From Limnohabitans sp. Rim11 (GTDB taxonomy: Bacteria > Pseudomonadota > Gammaproteobacteria > Burkholderiales > Burkholderiaceae_C): a stretch of 64,000 nt of DNA. The notes beneath the pieces are model-generated. The model was not told where the DNA came from and did no database searches. It was given only the letters and a program-made list of their open reading frames with translations. Below are positions 24,177 to 31,943 of the stretch, one piece after another (positions within the stretch are counted from its first letter, which is position 1; each line of letters starts with the position of its first letter). A program made the position numbers and the translations under genes. The DNA is taken from NCBI RefSeq assembly GCF_001269365.1, contig NZ_CXOM01000006.1:1-64000 (forward strand). Direction: 5' to 3'.

Positions 24177-24590
24177 TTATAGGCTCCGAAGGTATGCGAC
24201 GACATCTGCTTTTTCATTGGCTGTACATTCGCGGTTGAGGACGTCTTTACAATTTCTGCGAAACCATTTTTCGACCTTGCCGTTGTCTGTCAAACGATCA
24301 GGATTAAATTTAGGCGCCAGTGCAGCGATGCTTTTCCCTGTGCTGGCATGCTTGCTGGCCTGTGTGGGAGGATTGCCATGACACGATGCACACGACCATT
24401 CGCTGGCGTGCGTGGTGTTGAAGAACTTCTGTCCGCGCGCAGAATCCGCAGGCTGACCCGACAGTTTTTCGTATTGGGTTTGAAGCGTGGCAGGCGAAGT
24501 GTCTGCGGCGTATGCGTTTATACCGGTCCAAAAACACGTGATCAAGGTCAGCCAGCGTCTTGAATGTGAAAGTTTGTTACTTGATGTCAT
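24177..24590 (-). CDS. DUF1924 / SHP-like cytochrome c
   Basis: The ATG at 24590 is preferred to one 17 codons upstream since the upstream segment contains the putative regulatory box, and MTSSNKLSHSRRWLTLITCFWTGINAYA makes a signal peptide. The single haem motif CASCH (EWSCASCHGNPP) and the downstream KFNPDRLTDNGKVEKWFRRNCKDVLNRECTANEKADVVAYLRS are typical of DUF1924/SHP. SHP of Rhodobacter sphaeroides has an unusual haem ligation and binds oxygen and nitric oxide. It is first gene of the minus-strand cytochrome operon. The mRNA start may lie so near the ATG that the message is leaderless. Confidence 0.85.
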   Translation of the reverse strand: MTSSNKLSHSRRWLTLITCFWTGINAYAADTSPATLQTQYEKLSGQPADSARGQKFFNTTHASEWSCASCHGNPPTQASKHASTGKSIAALAPKFNPDRLTDNGKVEKWFRRNCKDVLNRECTANEKADVVAYLRSL

Positions 24591-24612
24591 GGTGTGATCA
24601 TGACAAGCCAGT

Positions 24613-24629
24613 CTGAAGAAATTCTTAAA
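24613..24629 (-). promoter_or_regulatory. PmrA/QseB-type box upstream of the SHP operon
   Basis: On the minus strand the sequence is TTTAAG-AATTT-CTTCAG, with CATGAT ten bases on as a possible -10. The spacing between box and -10 is the same as at the RTX and DUF5666 genes. It lies 23 bases upstream of the chosen ATG. Confidence 0.55.
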
Positions 24630-24631
24630 TG

Positions 24632-24660
24632 AAAAAGCCACCCATTGAACGTGGATGGCT
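24632..24660 (-). terminator. Terminator of the DUF5666 gene
   Basis: On the minus strand AGCCATCCA and TGGGTGGCT pair around CGTTCAA (one mismatch), followed by TTTTTCATTT. It lies 20 bases past the DUF5666 stop and before the SHP regulatory box. Confidence 0.75.
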
Positions 24661-24679
24661 TATTCAAGTTTCAGAAAAA

Positions 24680-26044
24680 TTAACTTCTGTTTTTGCTTTC
24701 CATTTTGATGGCCTTGAAAACATTGTTGCTCAGCATATAACCTTTGGCTTCAACGACGCCGCTGGTGACCTGCATGCCATGTTCCCAAATAGCGGTGCTG
24801 ATATCAATGCTCATGGCAACCCCGTTGCTCGTGAACGAGCAGGTGCTTGTGGTGCAGTTGCTCAGAGTGCCGTAAACCTCATAAGTGCCCATGTTGGTAC
24901 TTGAGTTATCGGATGACGATGAATTGTTTGAGGGTGTGGTTGAAGCAATTCGACGGTACTTCAAATCATCATGGTCATTGTCGTTTTCATCGTCAGCGTA
25001 GTTGCCTAAATTGCGCTCACCGCCAGTTGTTTTGAATTCAATTCGATAGGCCGCCAAAGAGCCGTTGCTAAGTAAACCTTTGGCCTCAACGTAGTCGCCA
25101 TTTTGCAATGAGCTGCAGAGTGTGGCACTTGTAACGCTAACCGGAATACCTTGAACCTGCAGCGAGCAGCCAGTGCTTGAATTGGTTAAACCGCTGACCA
25201 TGCCGTAGAGCTCGTTGGCTTCATTTCGAACGCCCGATGTGCCTGTGTAATTGGTTTGGTACTCAGTAAACACACTTGCCGTTGAAGCGCGTAAATAGAT
25301 TTGTGTGGCTGCGTATTGGCTTGAATTGACTAGCGTATTGGTTCTAACTGAGACAACCACGCCATTGGTCAATCCCGTTGAGGGCGTTGATGTGCCGTAG
25401 CTAATACTGACAGAGTTGTTACCGGTTCCCAATGTGAAGGTTCCGTTGCTGGTGTTCAATTGGCTGATCACGCCCACCAACTGCACATTGGCGGGGCTGG
25501 TTTCAATCTCGATGCGAGTGGCCTTAAAGCTGCCATCTGTTTGGGGCAGTCCGTAAACTTCTACAGGCCCGCTCACCAAGTCTGCAAAGACGCCGACAGT
25601 GCCATTGCTTTTGACTATCAAGGTGGAAGCATCGGTGCTCACTGGTAATCTAGCCACTGTGAGCGTATTTGTTGACGCATTCAAATTGGCGGCAGTGCCT
25701 TGGATGCCACTTTGAACATGGATTGAGTTGGCCGTGTTGAAAGTGGTGTTGCTGGCTGTTTCAAGGCTAACTGTCATGCCAATGCCCAAAGGGCTGTTCA
25801 GGACATGATTGTCATCGGCATCGTAAACATTGGCTCCAATGGTTTCATAACGCACGCCATTGACCACAATGGAGCCCAAACCACTTACCATGCCCGCTAT
25901 AGGCAAGGTGTTGCTGCTTGCAATGGAAATTGAGCTGTCGACAGCTGCCGATGTATCGCCAGTACCACCCCCGCAGCCACTCAAGACGCCTGCAGCAAGC
26001 ATTGCTGCGATCCAAACCTTTGTTTTTAAATGAGAATTTGACAT
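24680..26044 (-). CDS. DUF5666 lipoprotein (454 aa)
   Basis: The N-terminus SHLKTKVWIAAMLAAGVLSGCGGGTGD is a lipoprotein signal with LSGC lipobox. The mature part is a chain of DUF5666-type beta repeats: GMVSGLGSIVVNGVRYETIGANV, GTAANLNASTNTLTVARLPV and YEVYGTLSNCTTSTCSFTSNGVAM. The last residues are Asn/Asp/Ser-rich with a histidine-rich acidic segment (NYADDENDNDHDD). Function is unknown; a surface beta protein is likely. It lies next to the SHP cytochrome operon and shares its box type. AAGGTGGTG precedes the ATG. Confidence 0.85.
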   Translation of the reverse strand: MSNSHLKTKVWIAAMLAAGVLSGCGGGTGDTSAAVDSSISIASSNTLPIAGMVSGLGSIVVNGVRYETIGANVYDADDNHVLNSPLGIGMTVSLETASNTTFNTANSIHVQSGIQGTAANLNASTNTLTVARLPVSTDASTLIVKSNGTVGVFADLVSGPVEVYGLPQTDGSFKATRIEIETSPANVQLVGVISQLNTSNGTFTLGTGNNSVSISYGTSTPSTGLTNGVVVSVRTNTLVNSSQYAATQIYLRASTASVFTEYQTNYTGTSGVRNEANELYGMVSGLTNSSTGCSLQVQGIPVSVTSATLCSSLQNGDYVEAKGLLSNGSLAAYRIEFKTTGGERNLGNYADDENDNDHDDLKYRRIASTTPSNNSSSSDNSSTNMGTYEVYGTLSNCTTSTCSFTSNGVAMSIDISTAIWEHGMQVTSGVVEAKGYMLSNNVFKAIKMESKNRS

Positions 26045-26087
26045 TTCAACACCACCTTTTAAGATGGCTGTAGTTTCATGTCCTCAC

Positions 26088-26104
26088 ATTAAGGAATTCT
26101 TAAG
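26088..26104 (-). promoter_or_regulatory. PmrA/QseB-type box between DUF5666 gene and a divergent secreted-protein gene
   Basis: The minus-strand sequence CTTAAG-AATTC-CTTAAT is a perfect YTTAAK-N5-YTTAAK direct repeat. It lies 44 bases upstream of the DUF5666 start and 51 bases upstream of the plus-strand start at 26155. It is the best of the three boxes. Confidence 0.65.
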
Positions 26105-26154
26105 CCGCTAAGCTTTAGATATTCTGCCAACTGTCGATAAGACTATGTGGCCAC

Positions 26155-27162
26155 ATGTTTGGTTCACCTTCGCTCGAATTGAAAGTTAAATACTTGAAAC
26201 ACTATCGAACTCAGTTTTGGCTAGCTTGTACCGTCGGATTACTGATGCTTGCTACAGCGCATGCGCAGACCCGCGCTAGGGGTGCGCCTGCTGCCGCTGC
26301 CGCTGCCCCAACTGGTTCGTGTGTCATTGCCGAATTTAGGCATCTCGCCTTAACCCACCATGACCCCCTTGAGCGCCAGAACAAGGCGATAGAGTGGTTA
26401 AAAAAGAACGGCAGTTTTTGCTCTCCCATGCAAATGTCCATTCTAATTTCTAGCAAGGCTTCCTTATTGGGAACCTCTGACACGGTTGCATTGGGTGCGG
26501 TCATTGATGGCATCATGGAACAGCGAATGGGCGGAGATCATGCCGCCGTCAGTCGCTACTACCGTCCTGAAGTTCAAGGCCCAGGTAAAGGCCGTGAAGA
26601 TGCAGCACCTGCCAAAACCACCGAGTCAGGCCCCGCTCCGGCTGCTACTGTGGGCGCCGCTGGCGCTGGTGCTGCTCCTACAGTGGTGGCGGTAGCCGGC
26701 GCACCTGCTGCTATGCCCGCTGCAGGTGGCGGACCCAATATCAACATCAACATGGGCGGCGCCAAGCCACCCGAAGAAGACATGTCTCGCAAGTACCCCT
26801 TGCCCACTGAACCTATGTTTGTTTTTCCACCAGAGTTTGGCGTACCTGCGCTGAATTATTTTGGAAAAATCAGGCGGCAGTTTGTGCGTTCATTCTTTAT
26901 GGAAACTTTGTCGCCCGGCAAATGTCCTGAAGGCATGAACTGGCGCAATGACGCCTGCGAAACTGGCTTCAAAGTGGCTTGGAAATTTGGTGAAAAATTG
27001 CCGCAAGGCACCAAAACTTTTCCTGTTGAACCCAAGCTGGTTGAGAAACTCAACTTTGATCCCAGCTATACGTTTGTCCGCGTAGGCGGAGACATCTTGG
27101 CTTTGGAGCGAGACACCGGCAAAGTGGCCGATGCTGTTTTGAATTTGGGCAAGGCGACTTAA
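26155..27162 (+). CDS. Secreted protein with Ala/Pro-rich linker, unknown function
   Basis: A 335-residue product with a hydrophobic leader (FWLACTVGLLMLATAHAQ) preceded by an unusually long 18-residue N-terminus; a shorter start could exist. A first domain (about 50-140) has conserved-looking Cys residues (TGSCVIAEF, NGSFCSPM). An Ala/Gly/Pro linker (about 150-205) follows, then a final domain (RKYPLPTEPMFVFPPEFGVPALNYFGKIRRQF ... SPGKCPEGMNWRNDACETG) with two more Cys. Four cysteines spread over both folded domains suggest disulfides. No family is recognised. It is divergent from the DUF5666 gene across the best regulatory box. Confidence 0.7.
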   Translation: MFGSPSLELKVKYLKHYRTQFWLACTVGLLMLATAHAQTRARGAPAAAAAAPTGSCVIAEFRHLALTHHDPLERQNKAIEWLKKNGSFCSPMQMSILISSKASLLGTSDTVALGAVIDGIMEQRMGGDHAAVSRYYRPEVQGPGKGREDAAPAKTTESGPAPAATVGAAGAGAAPTVVAVAGAPAAMPAAGGGPNININMGGAKPPEEDMSRKYPLPTEPMFVFPPEFGVPALNYFGKIRRQFVRSFFMETLSPGKCPEGMNWRNDACETGFKVAWKFGEKLPQGTKTFPVEPKLVEKLNFDPSYTFVRVGGDILALERDTGKVADAVLNLGKAT

Positions 27163-27183
27163 AGCCCGTAGCCATCAAACTGC

Positions 27184-27549
27184 TTATTGCGTGCAGGTTC
27201 TGGTGCGAGTGATTGAGCCATCGGAACTTTGAACCTCAGTCCATGCTGTGCAATTTTGGTTTTGCAAATTGCTGTAATCGGATGGCTGTTGAATGACTAC
27301 AGGCGCTTGTTGGTAAACCACAGGGGGTGGCTGAACTATGACCGATTGGGGTCTGGTGGCCTGATAAACAATGAGGCCGCCAATGGCAGCCGGCACCGCC
27401 CAGCCCCAACCGCCACCCACGTGACCGTGGTGGCCATGAAGGTTGCGGTAAACATTCCCATGGCCCTTCCCATGCCCATACCCATGATGCTGCGCCATGG
27501 CAGCAGAAGCACTGAGCGTGAGCAGTAAAAGTGCAATCAGTTTTTTCAT
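27184..27549 (-). CDS. His/Gly-rich exported protein (121 aa)
   Basis: The ATG at 27549 gives a signal peptide (MKKLIALLLLTLSASAAMAQ) and follows a good GGAGAACC ribosome site, so it is preferred over one 14 codons upstream. The mature part starts with a His/Gly-rich segment (HHGYGHGKGHG, HGHHGHVGGG), then a short hydrophobic helix (WAVPAAIGGLIVYQA) and a Pro/Gln/Val-rich region, and ends with a small Cys-containing domain (NCTAWTEV ... RTRTCTQ). Metal binding by the His-rich part is possible. Confidence 0.72.
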   Translation of the reverse strand: MKKLIALLLLTLSASAAMAQHHGYGHGKGHGNVYRNLHGHHGHVGGGWGWAVPAAIGGLIVYQATRPQSVIVQPPPVVYQQAPVVIQQPSDYSNLQNQNCTAWTEVQSSDGSITRTRTCTQ

Positions 27550-27614
27550 GGGGTTCTCCTGTTTATGCTTCAATAACGCACTGACCAGCATATCGGTTTA
27601 CACCTCTTAGGTAA

Positions 27615-28376
27615 ATGTCAAAAATGAATACCTCTTTACTCAAAATTGTGTTGTTGCTCTCATTCCTTGCTAACGATGCCATGGCGCAAGGCCGCACGCC
27701 TCCCAAAGAACTAGGCGCACAAACGCTGGTTCATGGTTTGTTGTGGGATGTGCATGAAGTGACTGTGGCGCAAGTCAAGCGTTTTGCGGCTGCCAATGGC
27801 TTTTTGAGCCTGGCCGAAAAAGAAGGCAGCGGCATTATTTACGAGTCGGGTTGGGCTCAAAAAAAGGGTTGGAATTGGCGTGCACCTTTTGGTGCACCGG
27901 CGCAAGATGCAGAACCTGCGGTTCATTTGACATTCGATGAGGCGCAGCAAATTTGTCGTTCACAGGACAAGCGATTGCCCACCGATACCGAGTGGGTCAA
28001 AGCCGCATTTGTGGAGCAAAGAGACAATCCGCCTGCAGGCTTTGTGAAAGGCCAGCGCTATCCTTACCCCAATGGACAAAGTGCCCGCGAGAGTCACTGC
28101 CTGAATGGTTGCGGCAATTACAAAGGCCAAGCACCGCAAGGGTCGCTCACGCGCGGTGTGGGGCATGTTTTGGTGATGACCACGCCGCCAGGTGTCAATG
28201 GGCTCTATGAAATGGGCGGCAATGCTTGGGAGTGGGTCGACACAGGTCAGGGCTCTGAAAGAGTAACTCGCGGTGCGTCATGGTGGTACGACGCAGACAT
28301 GCAAAAAGAAACCAATGTGGCCACCAAGCCCAAAGACACGCGCGTGGGGTACATCGGTTTTAGGTGTGTCAAATAA
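27615..28376 (+). CDS. Formylglycine-generating-enzyme-like (SUMF1 fold) secreted protein
   Basis: A 253-residue protein with a signal peptide (LLKIVLLLSFLANDAMAQG) and an FGE-sulfatase domain: EVTVAQVKRFAA, PAVHLTFDEAQQICRSQDKRLPTDTEWVKAA, GLYEMGGNAWEWVD, RGASWWYD and GFRCVK. Members either modify sulfatases or are catalytically unrelated binding proteins; the copper-binding cysteine pair of true FGE is not certain here. No sulfatase gene is in the window. Confidence 0.82.
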   Translation: MSKMNTSLLKIVLLLSFLANDAMAQGRTPPKELGAQTLVHGLLWDVHEVTVAQVKRFAAANGFLSLAEKEGSGIIYESGWAQKKGWNWRAPFGAPAQDAEPAVHLTFDEAQQICRSQDKRLPTDTEWVKAAFVEQRDNPPAGFVKGQRYPYPNGQSARESHCLNGCGNYKGQAPQGSLTRGVGHVLVMTTPPGVNGLYEMGGNAWEWVDTGQGSERVTRGASWWYDADMQKETNVATKPKDTRVGYIGFRCVK

Positions 28377-28384
28377 TCAGCAAC

Positions 28385-29713
28385 TTATCGAGCCCAGTTG
28401 GTTTTCCAAACAGCGATAGCAGTGAGCACTCCATAGCTCACCATGCCCAGAGCGATCAGGCCAAACATTTGCGCCACGCTGCCGTTGTTTTGAGTGAGCC
28501 AAATACCGCCCACAATGACCAGCACCAATCGCACCGTGCCTGCCATGATAGGGCCAATCAGTTTGCCCGCACCTTGCGATGCAAAGTACAAGCACAAGCC
28601 CAAAGCAAAGAAGCCGTAGCAGGGGCCAACCCATTGAAAGTATTGGCTAGCGGTGTGCAGTACTTGGTCGTTGTCGGTATAAATATTCGACCACAAGCCA
28701 GGCCAGACGGTGACCAACAAACCGATGAACCCCACCAGCAAGCAGGCCATCAAGGCGCCTGTCCACGCCACCCGCTTGGCGCGCTCCACCATCTTGGCGC
28801 CCAAGGCCATGCCCACCATGGGCAAACACGCAACGCCAAACGCAAAGGTAATGGGCACCAGCAAAAATTCCAACCGCGTGCCAATGCCATAGCCGGCCAA
28901 AGCTTCAGGGCCAAAGTTAGAAACCAACTTGGTCAAGATCAAGATGGTGGCTACAGTGAGCAAAGTGGAGATGCTCGACATGGCGCCCACTTTGAGGATG
29001 TCCATGAACAAGGGGCCAGACAAACGTGTCGTCAAACTGAGTTTGAGTTTGCTGCCTTCAGATCGAAGGTACAAAAAGAAATAAACAGCACTGGCGGTAA
29101 AGGCAATCAAGACACCAGACGCAATACCCGCCATGCCAAAGCGGGGTACTGGACCCCAGCCCAATCCCAACAGGCCACTTAATAAGACTTGCAAGAGCGC
29201 CGCAAGGAGCAAAATTTTTGACGGAACGCGCATGTTGCCCGAACCCCGAATGACCGCTGCAAATGCATTGGTGAGCCAAATGCTGACCGACCCCAAAAAC
29301 ACAATGTGGGCATACGACAAACATTCCGTCAGCGCTTCACCTTGACCGCCCATGGCACTGAATATGGCATGTCCAAACACGCTAAACAAAAGCGTAAAAA
29401 AGGCACCGATGCTCACCGCAATGATGGCAGCATGCAGCACCAATGCGTTGGCTTTTTCTAAATCATTGGCGCCCAATGCCCGGCTGATGGCCGAAGTAAT
29501 GCCGCCGCCCATGGAGCCAGCCGACAACATTTGTTGCAGCATGACCAAAGGAAATACCAAGGCCATGCCAGCCAAGGGCAGGGTGCCCAAGTAGCCCACA
29601 TACCAAGTTTCTGCAATGCTGACCAATGCCGCTGCCGTCATGGCCAGCATGTTGGGCAGCGCCAGTCGCCAGAGGGTGGGTGCGATAGGCGCTGTGGTGA
29701 GGGCGTTTTGCAA
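28385..29713 (-). CDS. MATE-family multidrug/cation exporter
   Basis: A 442-residue protein with about twelve membrane helices in two six-helix halves. Diagnostic segments are LALPNMLAMTAAALVSIAETWYVGYLGTLPLAGMALVFPL near the N-terminus and, in the second half, GYGIGTRLEFLLVPITFAFGVACLPMVGMALGAKMVERAKR. It is a Na+ or H+ driven exporter of organic cations or drugs. The enoyl-CoA hydratase gene lies 13 bases upstream on the same strand, so they may be co-transcribed. Confidence 0.92.
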   Translation of the reverse strand: MQNALTTAPIAPTLWRLALPNMLAMTAAALVSIAETWYVGYLGTLPLAGMALVFPLVMLQQMLSAGSMGGGITSAISRALGANDLEKANALVLHAAIIAVSIGAFFTLLFSVFGHAIFSAMGGQGEALTECLSYAHIVFLGSVSIWLTNAFAAVIRGSGNMRVPSKILLLAALLQVLLSGLLGLGWGPVPRFGMAGIASGVLIAFTASAVYFFLYLRSEGSKLKLSLTTRLSGPLFMDILKVGAMSSISTLLTVATILILTKLVSNFGPEALAGYGIGTRLEFLLVPITFAFGVACLPMVGMALGAKMVERAKRVAWTGALMACLLVGFIGLLVTVWPGLWSNIYTDNDQVLHTASQYFQWVGPCYGFFALGLCLYFASQGAGKLIGPIMAGTVRLVLVIVGGIWLTQNNGSVAQMFGLIALGMVSYGVLTAIAVWKTNWAR

Positions 29714-29726
29714 TGCGATGCCAGGC

Positions 29727-30506
29727 TTAACGGTGTGTGAAGTTGGCGGCGCGTTTGTTCAAGAAAGCATCCATGCCTTCTTTTTGGTCGTCGGTGGCAA
29801 ACAAAGAGTGGAACAAACGGCGTTCAAACATCACGCCATCGCTAAGGCCGCTTTCAAAGGCGCGGTTGACGCTTTCTTTGGCAGCCATGACAGCCAGTTG
29901 GCCCATGCTGCAAATGAGGAGCGCAGCGCCCAAAGTTTCTTCCATCAATTTGTCGGTAGGCACCACGCGGCTGACCAAACCGGCGCGCTCGGCTTCGGTA
30001 GCGTCCATCATGCGGCCAGTCAGCACCAAGTCCATGGCTTTGGATTTGCCCACTGCGCGAGGCAAACGCTGTGTGCCGCCGGCCCCAGGAATGATGCCCA
30101 GTTTGATTTCGGGTTGACCAAACTTCGCGTTTTCTGCGGCAATGATGAAGTCGCACATCATGGCCAACTCGCAGCCACCGCCCAAGGCAAAGCCACTCAC
30201 GGCGGCAATCACGGGCTTGCGAATGCTGCGAATGGTTTCCCAGTTGCGCGTAATGAAATCTTCTTTGTAGACGTTGTTGAAGTTGTGCTTGGCCATGACC
30301 GAAATGTCGGCACCTGCGGCAAAGGCTTTTTCGCTGCCGGTCACAATGATGCAACCAATGGCTTCGTCGGCATCAAAGGCCTTGAGGGCTACACCCAACT
30401 CATCCATCAGGGCGCCATTCAAAGCATTCAGGGCTTTGGGGCGGTTCAGGGTGATGATGCCAACTTTGCCGCCTTCGGTGCGGACTTCGATGTTTTCGTA
30501 GGTCAA
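29727..30506 (-). CDS. Enoyl-CoA hydratase
   Basis: The TTG at 30506 is chosen because GGAGAAACG precedes it and gives a 259-residue product, the usual crotonase length; an in-frame TTG at 30536 has no ribosome site. Crotonase hallmarks: the oxyanion hole FAAGADIS and the loop [20 protein letters not shown], with E114 and E134-type catalytic acids ([22 protein letters not shown]). It should hydrate 2-enoyl-CoA in beta-oxidation or in lower phenylacetate degradation (PaaF-like). It is divergent from paaG across the PaaR-like palindrome. Confidence 0.9.
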   Translation of the reverse strand: MTYENIEVRTEGGKVGIITLNRPKALNALNGALMDELGVALKAFDADEAIGCIIVTGSEKAFAAGADISVMAKHNFNNVYKEDFITRNWETIRSIRKPVIAAVSGFALGGGCELAMMCDFIIAAENAKFGQPEIKLGIIPGAGGTQRLPRAVGKSKAMDLVLTGRMMDATEAERAGLVSRVVPTDKLMEETLGAALLICSMGQLAVMAAKESVNRAFESGLSDGVMFERRLFHSLFATDDQKEGMDAFLNKRAANFTHR

Positions 30507-30587
30507 AACGTTTCTCCAATCAAATACTGAGTGCAACTAACCCCAACTATAACGGGATGAAAAAGATGCTTAAATCAAGGGAAAACA

Positions 30588-30611
30588 TTAACCAACCGAT
30601 CGGTCGGTTAA
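30588..30611. promoter_or_regulatory. PaaR-like (TetR) palindrome between the ECH gene and paaG
   Basis: The core AACCAACCGATCGGTCGGTT is a palindrome with one mismatched pair, extended by TTA/TAA at the ends. It matches the ACCGACC-GGTCGGT type of operator bound by PaaR repressors of phenylacetate genes in betaproteobacteria. It lies 43 bases upstream of the paaG start and 82 bases upstream of the hydratase start. A paaR gene is not in the window. Confidence 0.7.
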
Positions 30612-30653
30612 TGGTACATTTTGACCCTTGAATGCTTTTATAGAGTTTGCACC

Positions 30654-31457
30654 ATGACCCAAGACACTTCTTTGTCAGTGACCTTCGAAAAGCGCGGCGC
30701 CGTGGCCCTGGTCACTCTCAACCGCCCCCAAGCCTTGAACAGCTTTACGCGTCAAATGCACCACGACTTGTGGGCTGCCTTGGACCAAGCCGAAGCCGAC
30801 TCCGAAATTCGGGCGCTGGTGCTCACGGGCGCTGGCCGCGGTTTTTGTGCCGGTGCCGATTTGTCCGAATTTGATTTCACACCCGGCCCAGACATGGTCA
30901 AGCGCGCCGATCCTGGCCCCATCATTGAGCAAGCCTTCAACCCCACCACACGCCGCTTGCAAGCCATGCGCATGCCTGTCATCGCTGCCGTCAATGGTGT
31001 GGCGGCTGGCGCTGGTGCCTCAGTGGCCATGGCCTGCGACATCACCATCGCTTCGCCCCAAGCCAGTTTTATTCAGGCTTTCAGCAAGATTGGTCTCATT
31101 CCCGATGCGGGCAGCAGTTGGTTGATGGTCGAGCGCTTGGGCATGCCCCGCGCATTGGCACTGGCCATGACCGGCGACAAATTGGGTGCCGCACAAGCCA
31201 AGGAGTGGGGCATGATTTGGGACGTGGCCGACGACTGTGTGGCCGCGGCTCTGGCCATGGCCGACAAATTGGCTGTCATGCCCACCAAGGCCTTGGTGGC
31301 CACCCGCAAGCTCATGATGGGTGCGCACACACGCAGCTTGTCAGAGCAACTGGACCAAGAGCGCGATGCGCAATCTGCCATGGGCCAAACCCACGATTAC
31401 TTTGAGGGCGTGAAAGCCTTCTTAGAAAAACGCCCCGCCACATTCAAAGGCGAATAA
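30654..31457 (+). CDS. paaG: PaaG, epoxyphenylacetyl-CoA isomerase
   Basis: A 267-residue crotonase-family enzyme. It converts ring-1,2-epoxyphenylacetyl-CoA to oxepin-CoA in aerobic phenylacetate breakdown. Hallmarks are the loop GRGFCAGADLSEFDFTPG, the segment GVAAGAGASVAMACDITIAS and the acid D at FIQAFSKIGLIPDAGSSWLM. The ATG at 30654 is preferred to an in-frame TTG 11 codons upstream. The last codons are followed by paaI after 2 bases, and it lies downstream of the PaaR-like palindrome. Confidence 0.9.
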   Translation: MTQDTSLSVTFEKRGAVALVTLNRPQALNSFTRQMHHDLWAALDQAEADSEIRALVLTGAGRGFCAGADLSEFDFTPGPDMVKRADPGPIIEQAFNPTTRRLQAMRMPVIAAVNGVAAGAGASVAMACDITIASPQASFIQAFSKIGLIPDAGSSWLMVERLGMPRALALAMTGDKLGAAQAKEWGMIWDVADDCVAAALAMADKLAVMPTKALVATRKLMMGAHTRSLSEQLDQERDAQSAMGQTHDYFEGVKAFLEKRPATFKGE

Positions 31458-31459
31458 GC

Positions 31460-31927
31460 ATGAACACACAAACTACTGGCGTCTCTGCCGGGCCTTCCCA
31501 AGCCGCCATCGATCTGGCGCGCCAAGTGGGCGAGTCGATGTTTGCCGTGGACATCGCTACCAAAGACACCATGGGCATGGAATTGGTGTCGTGCGAACCA
31601 GGCCGTGCGGTTTTTCGAATGGAAGTCAAAGAACTGCATTTGAATGGCCACAAAATTTGCCATGGTGGTTTTATCTTTACCTTGGCCGATTCCACCTTTG
31701 CCTTTGCGTGCAACAGTTACAACAAAGTGGCCGTGGCCGCAGGTTGCAGTATTGAGTTTTTAAAGTCAGGCCAGTTGGGCGATGTGCTCACTTGCGTAGG
31801 CCAAGAGCAAACCTTGAGTGGGCGCCATGGCATTTACGACATGAAAGTGACCAATCAAAAAGGCGAAGTCATTGCCATGTTCAGAGGCAAGAGTGCTCAA
31901 ATTGCAGGCACCGTCATTCCAGAATAA
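31460..31927 (+). CDS. paaI: PaaI, hydroxyphenylacetyl-CoA thioesterase
   Basis: A 155-residue hotdog-fold thioesterase. The catalytic pattern HGGFIFTLADSTFAFACN and the segment GHKICHGG fit PaaI. It removes dead-end CoA thioesters during phenylacetate degradation. It starts 2 bases after the paaG stop and is followed 16 bases on by paaK, so the three are one operon. Confidence 0.9.
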   Translation: MNTQTTGVSAGPSQAAIDLARQVGESMFAVDIATKDTMGMELVSCEPGRAVFRMEVKELHLNGHKICHGGFIFTLADSTFAFACNSYNKVAVAAGCSIEFLKSGQLGDVLTCVGQEQTLSGRHGIYDMKVTNQKGEVIAMFRGKSAQIAGTVIPE

Positions 31928-31943
31928 AGCGGGAGTTATTGAA

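Noticed and set aside
28364..29182. 272-codon frame rich in His and Gln opposite the MATE gene
   Set aside because: Composition matches an antisense frame to hydrophobic codons, and the MATE gene on the other strand has full family motifs.
29616..30530. 304-codon frame opposite the enoyl-CoA hydratase gene
   Set aside because: The minus-strand frame shows complete crotonase motifs. The plus-strand frame has none.
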